In this document: positions 8,535 to 16,887 of the stretch, piece after piece
How the letters are laid out: each line of letters opens with the position of its first letter
Numbering within the stretch: position 1 is the first letter of the stretch
DNA from: Tengunoibacter tsumagoiensis
Lineage (GTDB): Bacteria > Chloroflexota > Ktedonobacteria > Ktedonobacterales > Ktedonobacteraceae
NCBI RefSeq assembly: GCF_003967535.1
Contig: NZ_BIFR01000002.1
Coordinates: 1,798,001 to 1,862,000, forward strand
DNA: 64,000 nt
Reading direction: 5' to 3'
Translations under genes and position numbers: made by a program
The notes under the pieces: model-generated
What the model saw: only the letters and a program-made list of their open reading frames with translations
Told to the model about the DNA's origin: nothing
Databases searched by the model: none

Positions 8535-8774
8535 TTACTCGTCCTGTGAACAGTGATAAAGTTGATCGGCCACAAGAGCAATTGCTGAATCGCCAACGAT
8601 AGCTTGCAGTTGATGGTGCAGTTTTCCCATATTCTTCATCTTGCTTGCAATAAAGGCATGGCGCGAACAGCCAGAGGTGAGGTCTGTAAGACCACGCTGG
8701 GCAGATTCATATTCCTGACGAATCTGAGTGAGCAAGCGAGCAACTTCACTGCGTTGCTGTTGGGCTCCCATCAT
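8535..8774 (-). CDS. Small uncharacterised protein, 79 aa
   Basis: This short frame has a near-perfect ribosome binding site (AAAGGAGGT seven bases before the ATG at 8774), which argues strongly that it is translated. The protein is mostly helical and charged, with an amphipathic helix MGAQQQRSEVARLLTQIRQE, a single pair of Cys/His residues around SGCSRHAF, and a helical C-terminus. No signal peptide or membrane segment is seen. It is not recognised. It is divergent from the HTH/TPR regulator with about 310 bases between, a region that contains no other gene. Confidence 0.6.
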   Translation of the reverse strand: MMGAQQQRSEVARLLTQIRQEYESAQRGLTDLTSGCSRHAFIASKMKNMGKLHHQLQAIVGDSAIALVADQLYHCSQDE

Positions 8775-9085
8775 TGAATGACCTCCTTTGTTGTGAGAGT
8801 GTCAACTAAAAATGATGCTATCGTACACAAGAAAGGTTGAGGATAAAGACAGATGTTTTCTCACAGAGCTCCTCAATCCTCATTATGAGAATAGCAGACA
8901 TGCCTCGCCAAAAAACGTCAATCCAGAAATAAAGCAGCCATTCGTGTCGTTTTTTATTGCTCTTACGGACAGGCTTCAGATCTCTTTCACCTCTGTTCCG
9001 CTATGGGCATCTCAGCACATTGATATAGAATAAATTGATAAAAAGCATTATACTAGAGTATATGATGAAAGGAGGTGACCATTTC

Positions 9086-10381
9086 ATGGCTTCTTTTGAG
9101 CTCGATCAATTCTTGCTGGAAGATGGCAACATCAACTATGGACAGGTCATGCGGTATTGGCGCAAACAGGTTCTCCACTGGAAGAACGCTCAGACTCTGG
9201 CCGATGTATATAATGAAGTAGCGAGTGAAGATGATCCGGTTACAGGAAGGACGATTCAAAGAATGGAGCAACAGAACAACGTGCCGATTGATCCCAAAAG
9301 ACGCTGGCTTCTGGCCACAATTCTGAATATTCCCCCTGCATACCTGGGCCTCTCTGCCCTCAGGCCAGAGACGTTCTCTGATCCTGAGATGCGCATGACA
9401 TCACTGACGCAAGAGAAAATCGATAGCTCAGCCTATTCGGATCGTTTACTTCAACTCTGGAAGCACTGGTCAGCCTACCCTGCCCGCGAGATTCTTGAAG
9501 AGCTGCTCATGAAAATCAGCCTGCTACAGGAACAGGTTCTCTATGGCAATCAACAGCAGCGCAATCAGTTTTCTTTTTTGCTCTGCCACTATTTAGTGCT
9601 CTATGGGAATATTCGCCGGGATCAAGGCTATTCTGAATCAGCGATCTCCTTTCTACAGAAAGCGCTCTCTCTCGCGCAAGAGAAAGGGTATGCCGAACTG
9701 GGAGCAAAAGCCGCTTACTTAAAAGGCTATGCTGAATTTGATCTGTGGGGCCTCCAATCCAATCGTAGCGAACAACGTTCATACCTGCAAGCTGCACGAA
9801 GCTCGTTTCAATTGGCGCTGCACCTTGTTGATGAAGCTCATAAAAAGAAAGCGCTCAATAAACCTCTCCAGAGCGCTATCATTGCAGAATTAGGTCTGGT
9901 TCAGGCCTACTTCGCTCAATCCGCCACCGAAAAAACACAGGCCCTCCAGACCATCGATAAAACTGCAACCATTATTAGCTCCGCTGATTTTCAACGCGAC
10001 CCAACCTTTTTGCATATTAATGATGAGTGGTACCATATCGATAAGGCAGAGGCCTATGTCGCGCTTCACTGTGGACAGGATGCGGTTCATGAATTGATGA
10101 ATGTAGATCGAAGCAATCCCCACACACGAAGAAGATACATCTATACAGATATTGTAGAGGCCGATGCATATCTTCTCAATAATCAGTTAGAGATGGCTAT
10201 ATCATGTGCTGAACAAGCCTTAGAGCTCATTGTAGAGACACCTTCGTTTATCTTTATCACCCGTCTCGCCAATATGTATCACTCTCTACGAGCTACCAGC
10301 AGCTATGCGAGAAGCCCTGATCTGGCACGCCTTGGAGGCAAACTGCTCAAAATTCAGCATGCCGATCTCTTTGCAGAATGA
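9086..10381 (+). CDS. Helix-turn-helix protein with TPR repeats
   Basis: A 431-aa protein with an N-terminal Xre-like region (residues about 15-85; GQVMRYWRKQVLHWKNAQTL, then TGRTIQRMEQQNNVPID, then LLATILNIPPAYLGL) and a C-terminal TPR solenoid (residues about 160-420). Repeat examples are YSESAISFLQKALSLAQEKG and NQLEMAISCAEQALELI. Such proteins usually act as cytoplasmic regulators whose TPRs bind a peptide or protein. The ATG at 9086 lies six bases after GGAGGTGA; upstream in-frame starts lack a site. Its stop overlaps the start of the APH-type kinase (ATGA), so the two form an operon. Confidence 0.75.
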   Translation: MASFELDQFLLEDGNINYGQVMRYWRKQVLHWKNAQTLADVYNEVASEDDPVTGRTIQRMEQQNNVPIDPKRRWLLATILNIPPAYLGLSALRPETFSDPEMRMTSLTQEKIDSSAYSDRLLQLWKHWSAYPAREILEELLMKISLLQEQVLYGNQQQRNQFSFLLCHYLVLYGNIRRDQGYSESAISFLQKALSLAQEKGYAELGAKAAYLKGYAEFDLWGLQSNRSEQRSYLQAARSSFQLALHLVDEAHKKKALNKPLQSAIIAELGLVQAYFAQSATEKTQALQTIDKTATIISSADFQRDPTFLHINDEWYHIDKAEAYVALHCGQDAVHELMNVDRSNPHTRRRYIYTDIVEADAYLLNNQLEMAISCAEQALELIVETPSFIFITRLANMYHSLRATSSYARSPDLARLGGKLLKIQHADLFAE

Positions 10382-11412
10382 ATCAACCTTCGAAAAAGGA
10401 TACACAAGCAATGTCTGAACAACAAGAACTGCTGACCAGACTGGTAGAAGAGTCTTATAATGGCCACCGCAAAGGAGTGTTGCAGCCAATTTCGCCGTAT
10501 CTGCTTGCGGATCGCGGTATCTATCGTGTTATGTGGGATGATGACACGTCCTCTGTACTACGTGCCTTTCGGACCGACGTTACTGTTGAACTAACCGGGC
10601 ATGCCGTTGTACTGGATTATCTGAAACAACATGGCTTTGCAGCCCCATTGGTGATGCGTACCCGTGACGGAGCTCTCCTTGCTTATTACGAAGGTTGGAC
10701 GGCTCTCCTTCTATCATTTTTAGAGGGTGATCTCGCAGATTTCACCTCTCATAGTTTGCAACAGCTCGCCAATTGTACTGGCAGTTTACACACTCTTTCG
10801 TACAATATACGTGAGGACGGTGCGAGTAGACATCTCCCTGACTCATTCCTACGTCCCACGCGGCTTGCTTCATCTGCACTTGACCATCTTTCCCAGGCAT
10901 TACCGCTACTTCCTGACGAATTGATCCCTTTCTGCCAGGATGCAATCACCTCACTGCACCATATACAACAGGCACAACTGGCTGGACTTCTACCAGAGAC
11001 AATCGTTCATGGCGATTGTTGGCCCGGCAATGCAATACGGACCCCTGGAGGCATGGCACTCATTGACTGGGATGGCGCTGGCATCGGACCAGCTCTTCTG
11101 GACGTTGGCTATCTCCTATTGACGTCTCATCTGGGCAAACCTCAGTTACCCACTATGCAGGCAGATAAGGACGCTATTGCCGCAGTGGTACATGGATACT
11201 GTCAACAGCGCAAGCCACAAGCAACAGAACTGAATCTACTTGAGGATGCAATACGCTATACGCTAGCACTGCGTGTAGGATTGGAGAAACGCCTCACCTC
11301 ATTGTCTGAAAAATGGACCGAGGACGTGTGGCTACAAAAAATGCTTGCACGTTACCATGTAAGTGCAAACATTACAGCCATTGCACAAGATTATTTTGAG
11401 CAAGAGATCTGA
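10378..11412 (+). CDS. APH-family phosphotransferase (aminoglycoside/choline kinase-like)
   Basis: A 344-aa protein kinase-like phosphotransferase. The catalytic loop IVHGDCWPGNAI is at residues 209-220, with the Brenner motif H-G-D-x-x-x-x-N. The metal-binding ALIDWDGAGIGPALLD follows (Asp 230). YEGWTALLLSFLEGDL is the hinge region. The family phosphorylates hydroxyl groups of antibiotics, choline, homoserine or sugars with ATP. The start at 10378 overlaps the previous stop as ATGA; an alternative ATG at 10411 follows AAAAAGGA. Coupling to an HTH/TPR regulator is unusual for a plain resistance gene. The substrate is unknown, and antibiotic resistance should not be assumed. Confidence 0.8.
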   Translation: MNQPSKKDTQAMSEQQELLTRLVEESYNGHRKGVLQPISPYLLADRGIYRVMWDDDTSSVLRAFRTDVTVELTGHAVVLDYLKQHGFAAPLVMRTRDGALLAYYEGWTALLLSFLEGDLADFTSHSLQQLANCTGSLHTLSYNIREDGASRHLPDSFLRPTRLASSALDHLSQALPLLPDELIPFCQDAITSLHHIQQAQLAGLLPETIVHGDCWPGNAIRTPGGMALIDWDGAGIGPALLDVGYLLLTSHLGKPQLPTMQADKDAIAAVVHGYCQQRKPQATELNLLEDAIRYTLALRVGLEKRLTSLSEKWTEDVWLQKMLARYHVSANITAIAQDYFEQEI

Positions 11413-11525
11413 TACTGGTAACACCCCTGACTTCTCAACCTTCGAGCTACCATAAGCTACTCAATTGTGGCATGACACAACCTCTGAAGGAGGATTTTTT
11501 GCCGATAAGCGATCAACATAAAACC

Positions 11526-11572
11526 GTGATTCTACATATCCTTTTCTTGAATAAAAGGATATGTAGAATCAC
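11526..11572. terminator. 20-bp perfect inverted repeat, likely bidirectional terminator
   Basis: Arms 11526-11545 and 11553-11572 are perfectly complementary over 20 bases around a 7-base loop. The repeat sits between convergent genes (kinase ending at 11412, permease ending at 11600). The arms end in TTTT/AAAA next to the loop, and no T tract follows, so termination is inferred from position and stability. Confidence 0.6.
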
Positions 11573-11599
11573 CTCTAGATCACATCGCACAAGGGATTT

Positions 11600-13069
11600 T
11601 TATTCGTCAGCAACAAAACTCCCAATCTTACGGATCGCTTCGGGGCGTGTAAACAGGATATAAGCGGCCCAGGCAATGCTGAGACCAACCAGCACCAGAA
11701 AGATCCAACCAAAGGAATTATAGGGTGCGGGCTGATTAGGAGCAAAGAAGCCATATAAAGGTAAGATCAAGGCAGCAATACCAATCAAAGGGACCAGGAC
11801 ATGCTTAAACCAGCTAAATTGATCACGCCGCTCCTTCCAGAAATAGAGCGGTAGAGCAATATTGGCAAGCATATAGACCAGGACGATGGGCACTGTACCG
11901 ATAGTAGCCTCGTAGGAAAAGACCTCTACAGGAGTCAGCCAGATCCCAGGTAGGATAATCAAGATCAATGTTAATACCGTATAGAGAATGATGGCCGCAT
12001 AAGGAATGGGATGAGGCCCCCTGGTCACACGTGAAAACCAGGTTGGCAGCAATCCTTCACGGGCACTATTAAATGTGATGCGCGTCTGCGAATTAGCTGC
12101 TGCAATATAGCAGCCCACTGAGCTCGTGATGCCTACAATACCCACAACCACTGCAAACCAGGGGATGTAATGTTGAGCTAATGTCAGATAGGGTGCAGGA
12201 TCACTGACAAGTTGTCCCATGGCATCTTTGGCTGGAATACCAGCAAAGCCAACCACAGCCGCATAGGAAGAGAGCAGGTAGATACAGCCAACGATGAAAA
12301 TAGAGGTAAAGACAGTAATTGCAATCTGGCGACGTGGATTTTTGGCCTCCTCTGCCAGGGCACCTGAGTTTTCCCAACCGACAAACCCCGAGATGGCGAT
12401 AGGGAAGGCCAGTGTCAGTCCACTAAAGCTGGACGTTCCCCCCAGATTCGTAAAGGGAGCCCCAATATGGTTGCCAGCCACAATAAGAATTACCAGAGAG
12501 AGCAGGATCAGGCCAACCGCCTCAATCAGGAACAGAATAAAGGCCCAGATGGTTGAGATGACCACGCCGCGCAGAAGCAAGGGAGTAGAGATCGCCACAG
12601 CCACCACAGAGACCAGCATCCAGTTGAGGGCTGGCAAAAGTGAATTTACCCAGGAGCCCAGAAAGACCACAACCGCAGCAATTGTGATGGGATAGCTGAT
12701 CGTCAGCAGCACAAAGCAGGTCGTCGAAATAAACACAGCCAATCGAGGAGAATATGGCCGCACCCCATTGCTTATGTATGAAACAAACGAACCTGCGCTG
12801 GGGCGGACTCGATTGAACTCACTCATCGTATTAGCCAGCGTAAAAACAGCGATCATGGCAATCAAAAAAACCCAGGGTGCAGTCGATCCCATAAATGAGA
12901 CCACCAGACCTATACTCAAGAAGATACCTTCAGCCGGAGCGAGATTGGCAAGAGTAGCCGAAACGGTTTCAAATAATGTCAGGGCATTGCGTTGGAGATG
13001 AGGTTGCTCTACAGATTGTGCTACAGGAACGATGGTTGAAGAAGTCTGATTTTCAGCGCCTGCTTCCAT
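11600..13069 (-). CDS. APC-superfamily amino acid/polyamine permease
   Basis: A 489-aa integral membrane protein with about 12 hydrophobic segments. The first contains the APC signature region TLANLAPAEGIFLSIGLVVSF, and a later FPIAISGFVGWENSGALAEEAKNP matches the conserved F-x-G-x-E-x-x-x-x-x-A-E-E-x-x-x-P of TM6-8. The family imports or exchanges amino acids and polyamines. The ATG at 13069 has AAGGGG eleven bases upstream; earlier in-frame codons lack a site. It follows the nitrilase-type gene by 110 bases on the same strand, and an agmatinase gene is divergent beyond that. Uptake of an amine such as agmatine or putrescine is a reasonable inference. Confidence 0.85.
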   Translation of the reverse strand: MEAGAENQTSSTIVPVAQSVEQPHLQRNALTLFETVSATLANLAPAEGIFLSIGLVVSFMGSTAPWVFLIAMIAVFTLANTMSEFNRVRPSAGSFVSYISNGVRPYSPRLAVFISTTCFVLLTISYPITIAAVVVFLGSWVNSLLPALNWMLVSVVAVAISTPLLLRGVVISTIWAFILFLIEAVGLILLSLVILIVAGNHIGAPFTNLGGTSSFSGLTLAFPIAISGFVGWENSGALAEEAKNPRRQIAITVFTSIFIVGCIYLLSSYAAVVGFAGIPAKDAMGQLVSDPAPYLTLAQHYIPWFAVVVGIVGITSSVGCYIAAANSQTRITFNSAREGLLPTWFSRVTRGPHPIPYAAIILYTVLTLILIILPGIWLTPVEVFSYEATIGTVPIVLVYMLANIALPLYFWKERRDQFSWFKHVLVPLIGIAALILPLYGFFAPNQPAPYNSFGWIFLVLVGLSIAWAAYILFTRPEAIRKIGSFVADE

Positions 13070-13179
13070 AAATAGAAACCCCTTTCCGATTGGAAAGAAT
13101 GATACAGTTTCTGGCCGTTGGCGATACGAGAAGCCAGCGGCAATACGTAGCAACAGGTGAGAGAACAAGAACGACGCGA

Positions 13180-14085
13180 CTACTGTTTAACGCGTGGAAC
13201 GCGCGGAGCAGTGATCGCAGTATATGTTTCTGGACGGCGATCTCGTAGTGCATTGTAACCAAGGCTCTGCGTCGTGCGACCGCGCACAATACCATCCAGA
13301 ATATCGATGTGGGCAGAAACCATGCCTTCTTCGTACAGAATCTCTGCCACGGGGCGACCAGTAGGAGCAATGATACGACTACGCCCTAGATAATCATGAT
13401 CACCACAACGCCCATATTGATTGGATGAGATAAACCAGAGTTGATTTTCGGCAGCTCGTGTCAACTCGAACAGATCATAGAGATATGACTGATAATCCTG
13501 CTCTGGATCAGGATCACCACCAACGCATGTCAATGCCCAGGCCGTCGGCATTACAAGAACTTGCGCACCACGCAGCGTTAACTCACGGGCGGCTTCTGGA
13601 AACTGCTTATCATAGCAGATCAAGAGCCCAAGACGGCCCAGCCGCGTCTCAAAAATCGGCCATTCATTCCCTGGCCAGTAGATATGCAATTCATCCAATG
13701 GCTGATGGACCTTACGATATTTGCCAATATATCCTTCTGGTCCGACCAGTACCGCCGTATTATAGAGCACATCCGGGCCATCCTCTCCATCAACCTCGGT
13801 CATCCCCCAGATAATATACAGGTTACGCTGTTGGGCCTCTCGAACCAAAAGCTGGGTCGAAGGGCCCGCAGGCACTGGTTCTGCATGGGCATATTGATAT
13901 TCCAGGCTCTCCATCCGCAATTCAGCAATGTTTTGCAGATACCCCTGAAGAGATTGTTCTGGCAACACCAGCAGATCAGCACCGATCTCAGAGGCTCGAT
14001 CCAGATAATAGAGATACCTGGACAGATTCTTCTCTCGATCAAAGCTAACTTGCATACTCACAGTCGCTACGGTATACATAACCAT
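13180..14085 (-). CDS. Carbon-nitrogen hydrolase (nitrilase superfamily amidase)
   Basis: A 301-aa amidase with the complete nitrilase triad: Glu43 in LVLPEQS, Lys125 in GKYRKVHQP and Cys157 in GLLICYDKQFPE. The last motif is standard for N-carbamoyl amide hydrolases and related amidases. The protein acts in the cytoplasm on a C-N bond, releasing ammonia or carbamate. It is divergent from the agmatinase gene and upstream of the APC permease, so N-carbamoylputrescine amidase or an omega-amidase role in amine catabolism is plausible. The ATG at 14085 is the best of several starts; another at 14079 is two codons on. The ribosome binding site is weak (GGGGG twelve bases away). Confidence 0.85.
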   Translation of the reverse strand: MVMYTVATVSMQVSFDREKNLSRYLYYLDRASEIGADLLVLPEQSLQGYLQNIAELRMESLEYQYAHAEPVPAGPSTQLLVREAQQRNLYIIWGMTEVDGEDGPDVLYNTAVLVGPEGYIGKYRKVHQPLDELHIYWPGNEWPIFETRLGRLGLLICYDKQFPEAARELTLRGAQVLVMPTAWALTCVGGDPDPEQDYQSYLYDLFELTRAAENQLWFISSNQYGRCGDHDYLGRSRIIAPTGRPVAEILYEEGMVSAHIDILDGIVRGRTTQSLGYNALRDRRPETYTAITAPRVPRVKQ

Positions 14086-14280
14086 CGATAAAGCATTCCC
14101 CCTGGTCAAGGACGTAAATAATGCCTGGCTGATTAGATAAAACAATGGTAACATTAGAATATGTTACACGTCAATATACAGATGTTTTATCTATATCAAC
14201 TTAACAGGCCCCTTGCTTTATGGCCGATTCTTTACGCATAATTACATACAGATGTCCAGGACAGAAAAAAAGGAGCAGCT

Positions 14281-15237
14281 ATGCCACACTATCAACCAAC
14301 CGATGCATTGCAATCACCACGTTTTTGTGGGATTCGTACGTTTGCACGCCTGCCATTTGTTACCACAACTGAAGATGTTGATGCCACTATTATTGGCCTC
14401 CCTTTTGATACGGGCGTTAGCTATCGAGCGGGAGCAAGATTTGGTCCGGCTGCCATCCGCGACGCTTCATCGCTGCTACGACCCTACAATCCAGGACAGG
14501 GTGTCGATGTCTTTGGAACCCTCTCAATAACCGATGGCGGTGATATCTCGGTGGTCCCTGGCTATATTGAGGATAGCTACGCGCATATTGAGGCTGGCTT
14601 ACGACCAATCCTGGAGGCTGGGATCGTGCCCATCTGTCTGGGCGGAGACCACTCGATCACTCTGGCCGAATTACGGGCGGTTGCAAAAAAGCATGGTCCT
14701 CTGGGGCTGGCCCATTTTGACGCACACAGTGATACCTGGGATGAATACTTTGGGCATAAATATAATCATGGCACGACCTTTAAACGCGCGCTGGAAGAAG
14801 GCTTGCTGGATCCGCAGCGCTGTATTCAGGTTGGTATGCGCGGTCCGCTCTATGATGCTGGTGATTATGATGTGGCTCGAAAACTTGGTCTGGCTATCCT
14901 CCCCAATGATGAGATGCGCCAGCATACGATGGCAGAGGTTGCTCAGATAGTGCGGGAACGCGTGGGGAACGGACCGGCCTTCCTGACCTTTGATGTTGAT
15001 TTTGTTGATCCAGCCTACACCCCTGGCACAGGCACACCTGAAGTTGGTGGGGTCACCAGTTGGGAAGCTTTACAATTATTGCGCGGACTGCATGGACTCA
15101 ACTTTGTCGCCTGCGATATTGTCGAGGTTCTCCCTTCCTATGATCCAACACAGATTACTGCTCTGCTGGCTGCCAATGTTGCCTATGAAATGCTCTCATT
15201 GATTGCTCTCCAGAAAAAACGTGCCAGGGCGATGTAA
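14281..15237 (+). CDS. speB: Agmatinase/ureohydrolase family enzyme
   Basis: A 318-aa arginase-fold enzyme with all dinuclear manganese ligands: His124 in GGDHS, Asp147, His149 and Asp151 in HFDAHSD, and the later pair in TFDVDFVDPAYTPGTGTPE. The family hydrolyses guanidino compounds to urea and an amine; agmatine to putrescine is the usual case. AAAAAGGAG lies upstream of the ATG at 14281. It is divergent from a nitrilase-type amidase and an APC permease, which fits import and breakdown of agmatine or another guanidino compound. Related enzymes act on guanidinobutyrate, proclavaminate or guanidine, so the gene symbol names the family rather than a proven substrate. Confidence 0.85.
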   Translation: MPHYQPTDALQSPRFCGIRTFARLPFVTTTEDVDATIIGLPFDTGVSYRAGARFGPAAIRDASSLLRPYNPGQGVDVFGTLSITDGGDISVVPGYIEDSYAHIEAGLRPILEAGIVPICLGGDHSITLAELRAVAKKHGPLGLAHFDAHSDTWDEYFGHKYNHGTTFKRALEEGLLDPQRCIQVGMRGPLYDAGDYDVARKLGLAILPNDEMRQHTMAEVAQIVRERVGNGPAFLTFDVDFVDPAYTPGTGTPEVGGVTSWEALQLLRGLHGLNFVACDIVEVLPSYDPTQITALLAANVAYEMLSLIALQKKRARAM

Positions 15238-15354
15238 TTCTGTGTACAAAGAGAAAAAACAGGCGAAGGGCGAGGATCGGGTGTGCCGCATAGAGGCGCA
15301 TCAGGCTGGTGACATGAGCCACGCCCAACCAGTCAAAACAAGCCGAGCAAGAAG

Positions 15355-15705
15355 CTATTGAGAATGGCGAGCATGCGAGAAGCCGTGCCTTTGCGCACCT
15401 TCTCGCAGCGTCACATAGCGCCGCAAGGCATCCGCACTCACCATCCACTCTTTGACCCATTGGGCCGTCGCTCGGCTTTGCTCCCTTTCCTTCTCTTGCA
15501 CTATGTGCTCTTTGAGGATCACATCCCCCCCGTCCCCACTTCATAAAGTGTGGCCTGGTGCACCTTTTTCTAATCGGGGGTCAGATGATGCCGGGTTCCG
15601 TGTAAGGTTTTACCATCCAGAGTCACATATTACCGTTACCCTGGTTCTCGCAATTGGGCCTGCATAGCTATTTCACTACGGATGGCACCGAGCCGTTGGC
15701 GCTGT
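15355..15705 (-). pseudogene. Decayed ISAs1-like transposase fragment
   Basis: Reading the minus strand, one frame gives RLGAIRSEIAMQAQLREPG, two stops, then YVTLDGKTLHGTRHHLTPD, a further TAG and KKVHQATLYEVGTGG. A shift at a run of seven G (plus-strand C at 15525-15531) leads into VILKEHIVQEKEREQSRA and WVKEWMVSADALRRY, ending at 15355. The order DGKTLxG, H-x-x-x-LYE-x-x-TG, V-L-x-E-x-x-V-x-x-K-x-x-E, V-x-x-x-DAL is that of ISAs1-type transposases (DGKT, VSADAL). Several stops and a frameshift mean it is inactive. No inverted terminal repeats were found. It abuts the 3' end of the GrpB-family gene. Confidence 0.5.
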
Positions 15706-15714
15706 CCCTAGTGG

Positions 15715-16344
15715 TCATCCTGGCACGTCTCCCTCGCTGCTGTCTCCCCGTGCTCGCGCAAGGATCGCCTCGACCACCGTTGTCTTAGCATCAGCATAGT
15801 TTTGTGTGTACTTCCAATTCTGGCTCGCAAGCTTCCGCTTAGTGACCTCATAGAGTTGACGATCAGAGGCGTTGCTTCGTAACCAGTTACGAAAGAGCAG
15901 CAGACGATCGATCTCTGGGCAACCTGGCGAGAAAACATGAAGGTTGATTGCCGGGTCCACTCTCTTGAGGAGACGGTGCTCGTACCAATCTGGCTCTCGG
16001 ATGCGTAATACATAGCCAGCAGCCTCTAAGGCAGGAACGTAGGCTGGTTCGTCTACTGAGTCCGTGATCACAAGTAAAATGTCGATGATAGGTTTGGCAG
16101 CCAGCCCCGGCACTGAGGTCGAGCCAACATGTTCAAGTAAGAGAACCCGGTCGCCGAGTGCGGCCTGGATTCGCTCAGCTTCCTGCGAAAAAAGCTTCGG
16201 CCACTCTTGATTGTAGTCGGCGATGAGGATAGGCCCGGCCAGAGGCACACGCTCTCCGATCGTGACAGCCCGAAGTTGCTCCTCAGTGGTTGTTTTTTCT
16301 GTCCCTTTGGGCAAGTCCCCGACAGTGTGATCGATCTGGGACAT
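15715..16344 (-). CDS. GrpB family (UPF0157) nucleotidyltransferase-like protein
   Basis: A 209-aa GrpB-family protein. The nucleotidyltransferase-like core shows LEHVGSTSVPGLAAKPIIDI at about residues 75-94, the family's signature, with DWYEHRLLKRVDPAINLHVF and RLLLFRNWLRSN following. The fold is related to nucleotidyltransferases, but the reaction is not established in most bacteria; members are sometimes fused to dephospho-CoA kinase. An AGGAG directly touches an ATG at 16350, while a second ATG at 16344 lies six bases after it; the second has proper spacing and was chosen. It stands alone, between the transposase remnant and a 540-base spacer. Confidence 0.85.
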   Translation of the reverse strand: MSQIDHTVGDLPKGTEKTTTEEQLRAVTIGERVPLAGPILIADYNQEWPKLFSQEAERIQAALGDRVLLLEHVGSTSVPGLAAKPIIDILLVITDSVDEPAYVPALEAAGYVLRIREPDWYEHRLLKRVDPAINLHVFSPGCPEIDRLLLFRNWLRSNASDRQLYEVTKRKLASQNWKYTQNYADAKTTVVEAILARARGDSSEGDVPG

Positions 16345-16599
16345 GGACATCTCCTTTCACTTCTTTATACGGCTCCTGCTCATCGGTAGACCGACCAACT
16401 GTGATCAAGTGTTCTGTGGCCTGGTCACTGCACCTGTTGAGGAAACAACCGTTTGCTTGTGCGTTACCGTGGTAAATGTGCTTTCTCTTCTTTTCTCAGG
16501 AGGCAAGTATATCTGAGATATGCCCAAAAAGGAAGCTTTTTTTCTCATTTCCCAGCGTTTCTGCCAAATATTGAAGGGATCAATTAAGCGTTGCATCCT

Positions 16600-16627
16600 C
16601 GACGATCCACAATTATCCTGCTATACT
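16600..16627 (+). promoter_or_regulatory. Candidate promoter of the exporter leader
   Basis: TCGACG at 16600-16605 and TATACT at 16622-16627 are separated by 16 bases, a plausible sigma-70-type promoter. It would start a leader RNA of roughly 255 bases before the LysE-family gene. The -35 box is weak (four of six), so this is a candidate only. Confidence 0.35.
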
Positions 16628-16677
16628 AGAGCTATGATCTATTAAGCTCATCCGCTAGACGGTGTTTGCAGAAGAAA

Positions 16678-16713
16678 ATGAATGAACTCAGCCAAACACA
16701 ATCGATCGCATAA
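16678..16713 (+). other. Possible 11-codon leader peptide ORF
   Basis: ATG at 16678 opens an 11-residue frame, MNELSQTQSIA, ending at TAA 16711-16713, with GAAGAAA just upstream. It lies early in the leader of the LysE-family gene, ahead of the alternative hairpins. It has no run of one amino acid's codons, so a classical ribosome-stalling role is uncertain and the frame may be chance. Confidence 0.2.
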
Positions 16714-16755
16714 GTGCTTAAGCGCACAACAGCAGCAGATAAATCAGCTCCTCTG

Positions 16756-16849
16756 GAGGTCTGGTTTGCTGCTCATGCTCTTTGCTTCCTGAGCAAAACA
16801 TTGGAGATGCAAGCCGCCAGACCTCTTACGTAGGTCTGGCGGCTTTTTT
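16756..16849 (+). promoter_or_regulatory. Attenuator: antiterminator segment plus intrinsic terminator before a LysE-type gene
   Basis: A textbook intrinsic terminator spans 16811-16849: 14-bp arms (16811-16824 with 16832-16845), a 7-base loop and six T. The left arm contains CCAGACCTC (16817-16825). An exact complement, GAGGTCTGG, lies upstream at 16756-16764, so the two pairings exclude each other, as in attenuators and riboswitches. The upstream stretch also folds locally (TGCTCA with TGAGCA). The gene begins 38 bases after the terminator. No T-box consensus, lysine-riboswitch core or ykkC motif was recognised. Confidence 0.6.
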
Positions 16850-16887
16850 GTGACAGGTACACATACTGTATGAGGAGAAAATGAAAG

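Noticed and set aside
15155-15544. 129-aa minus-strand frame over the agmatinase end and transposase remnant
   Set aside because: Its sequence is biased and not protein-like; the transposase fragments lie in another frame.
16405-16596. 63-aa minus-strand frame in the spacer before the exporter leader
   Set aside because: No ribosome binding site and no recognisable motif.
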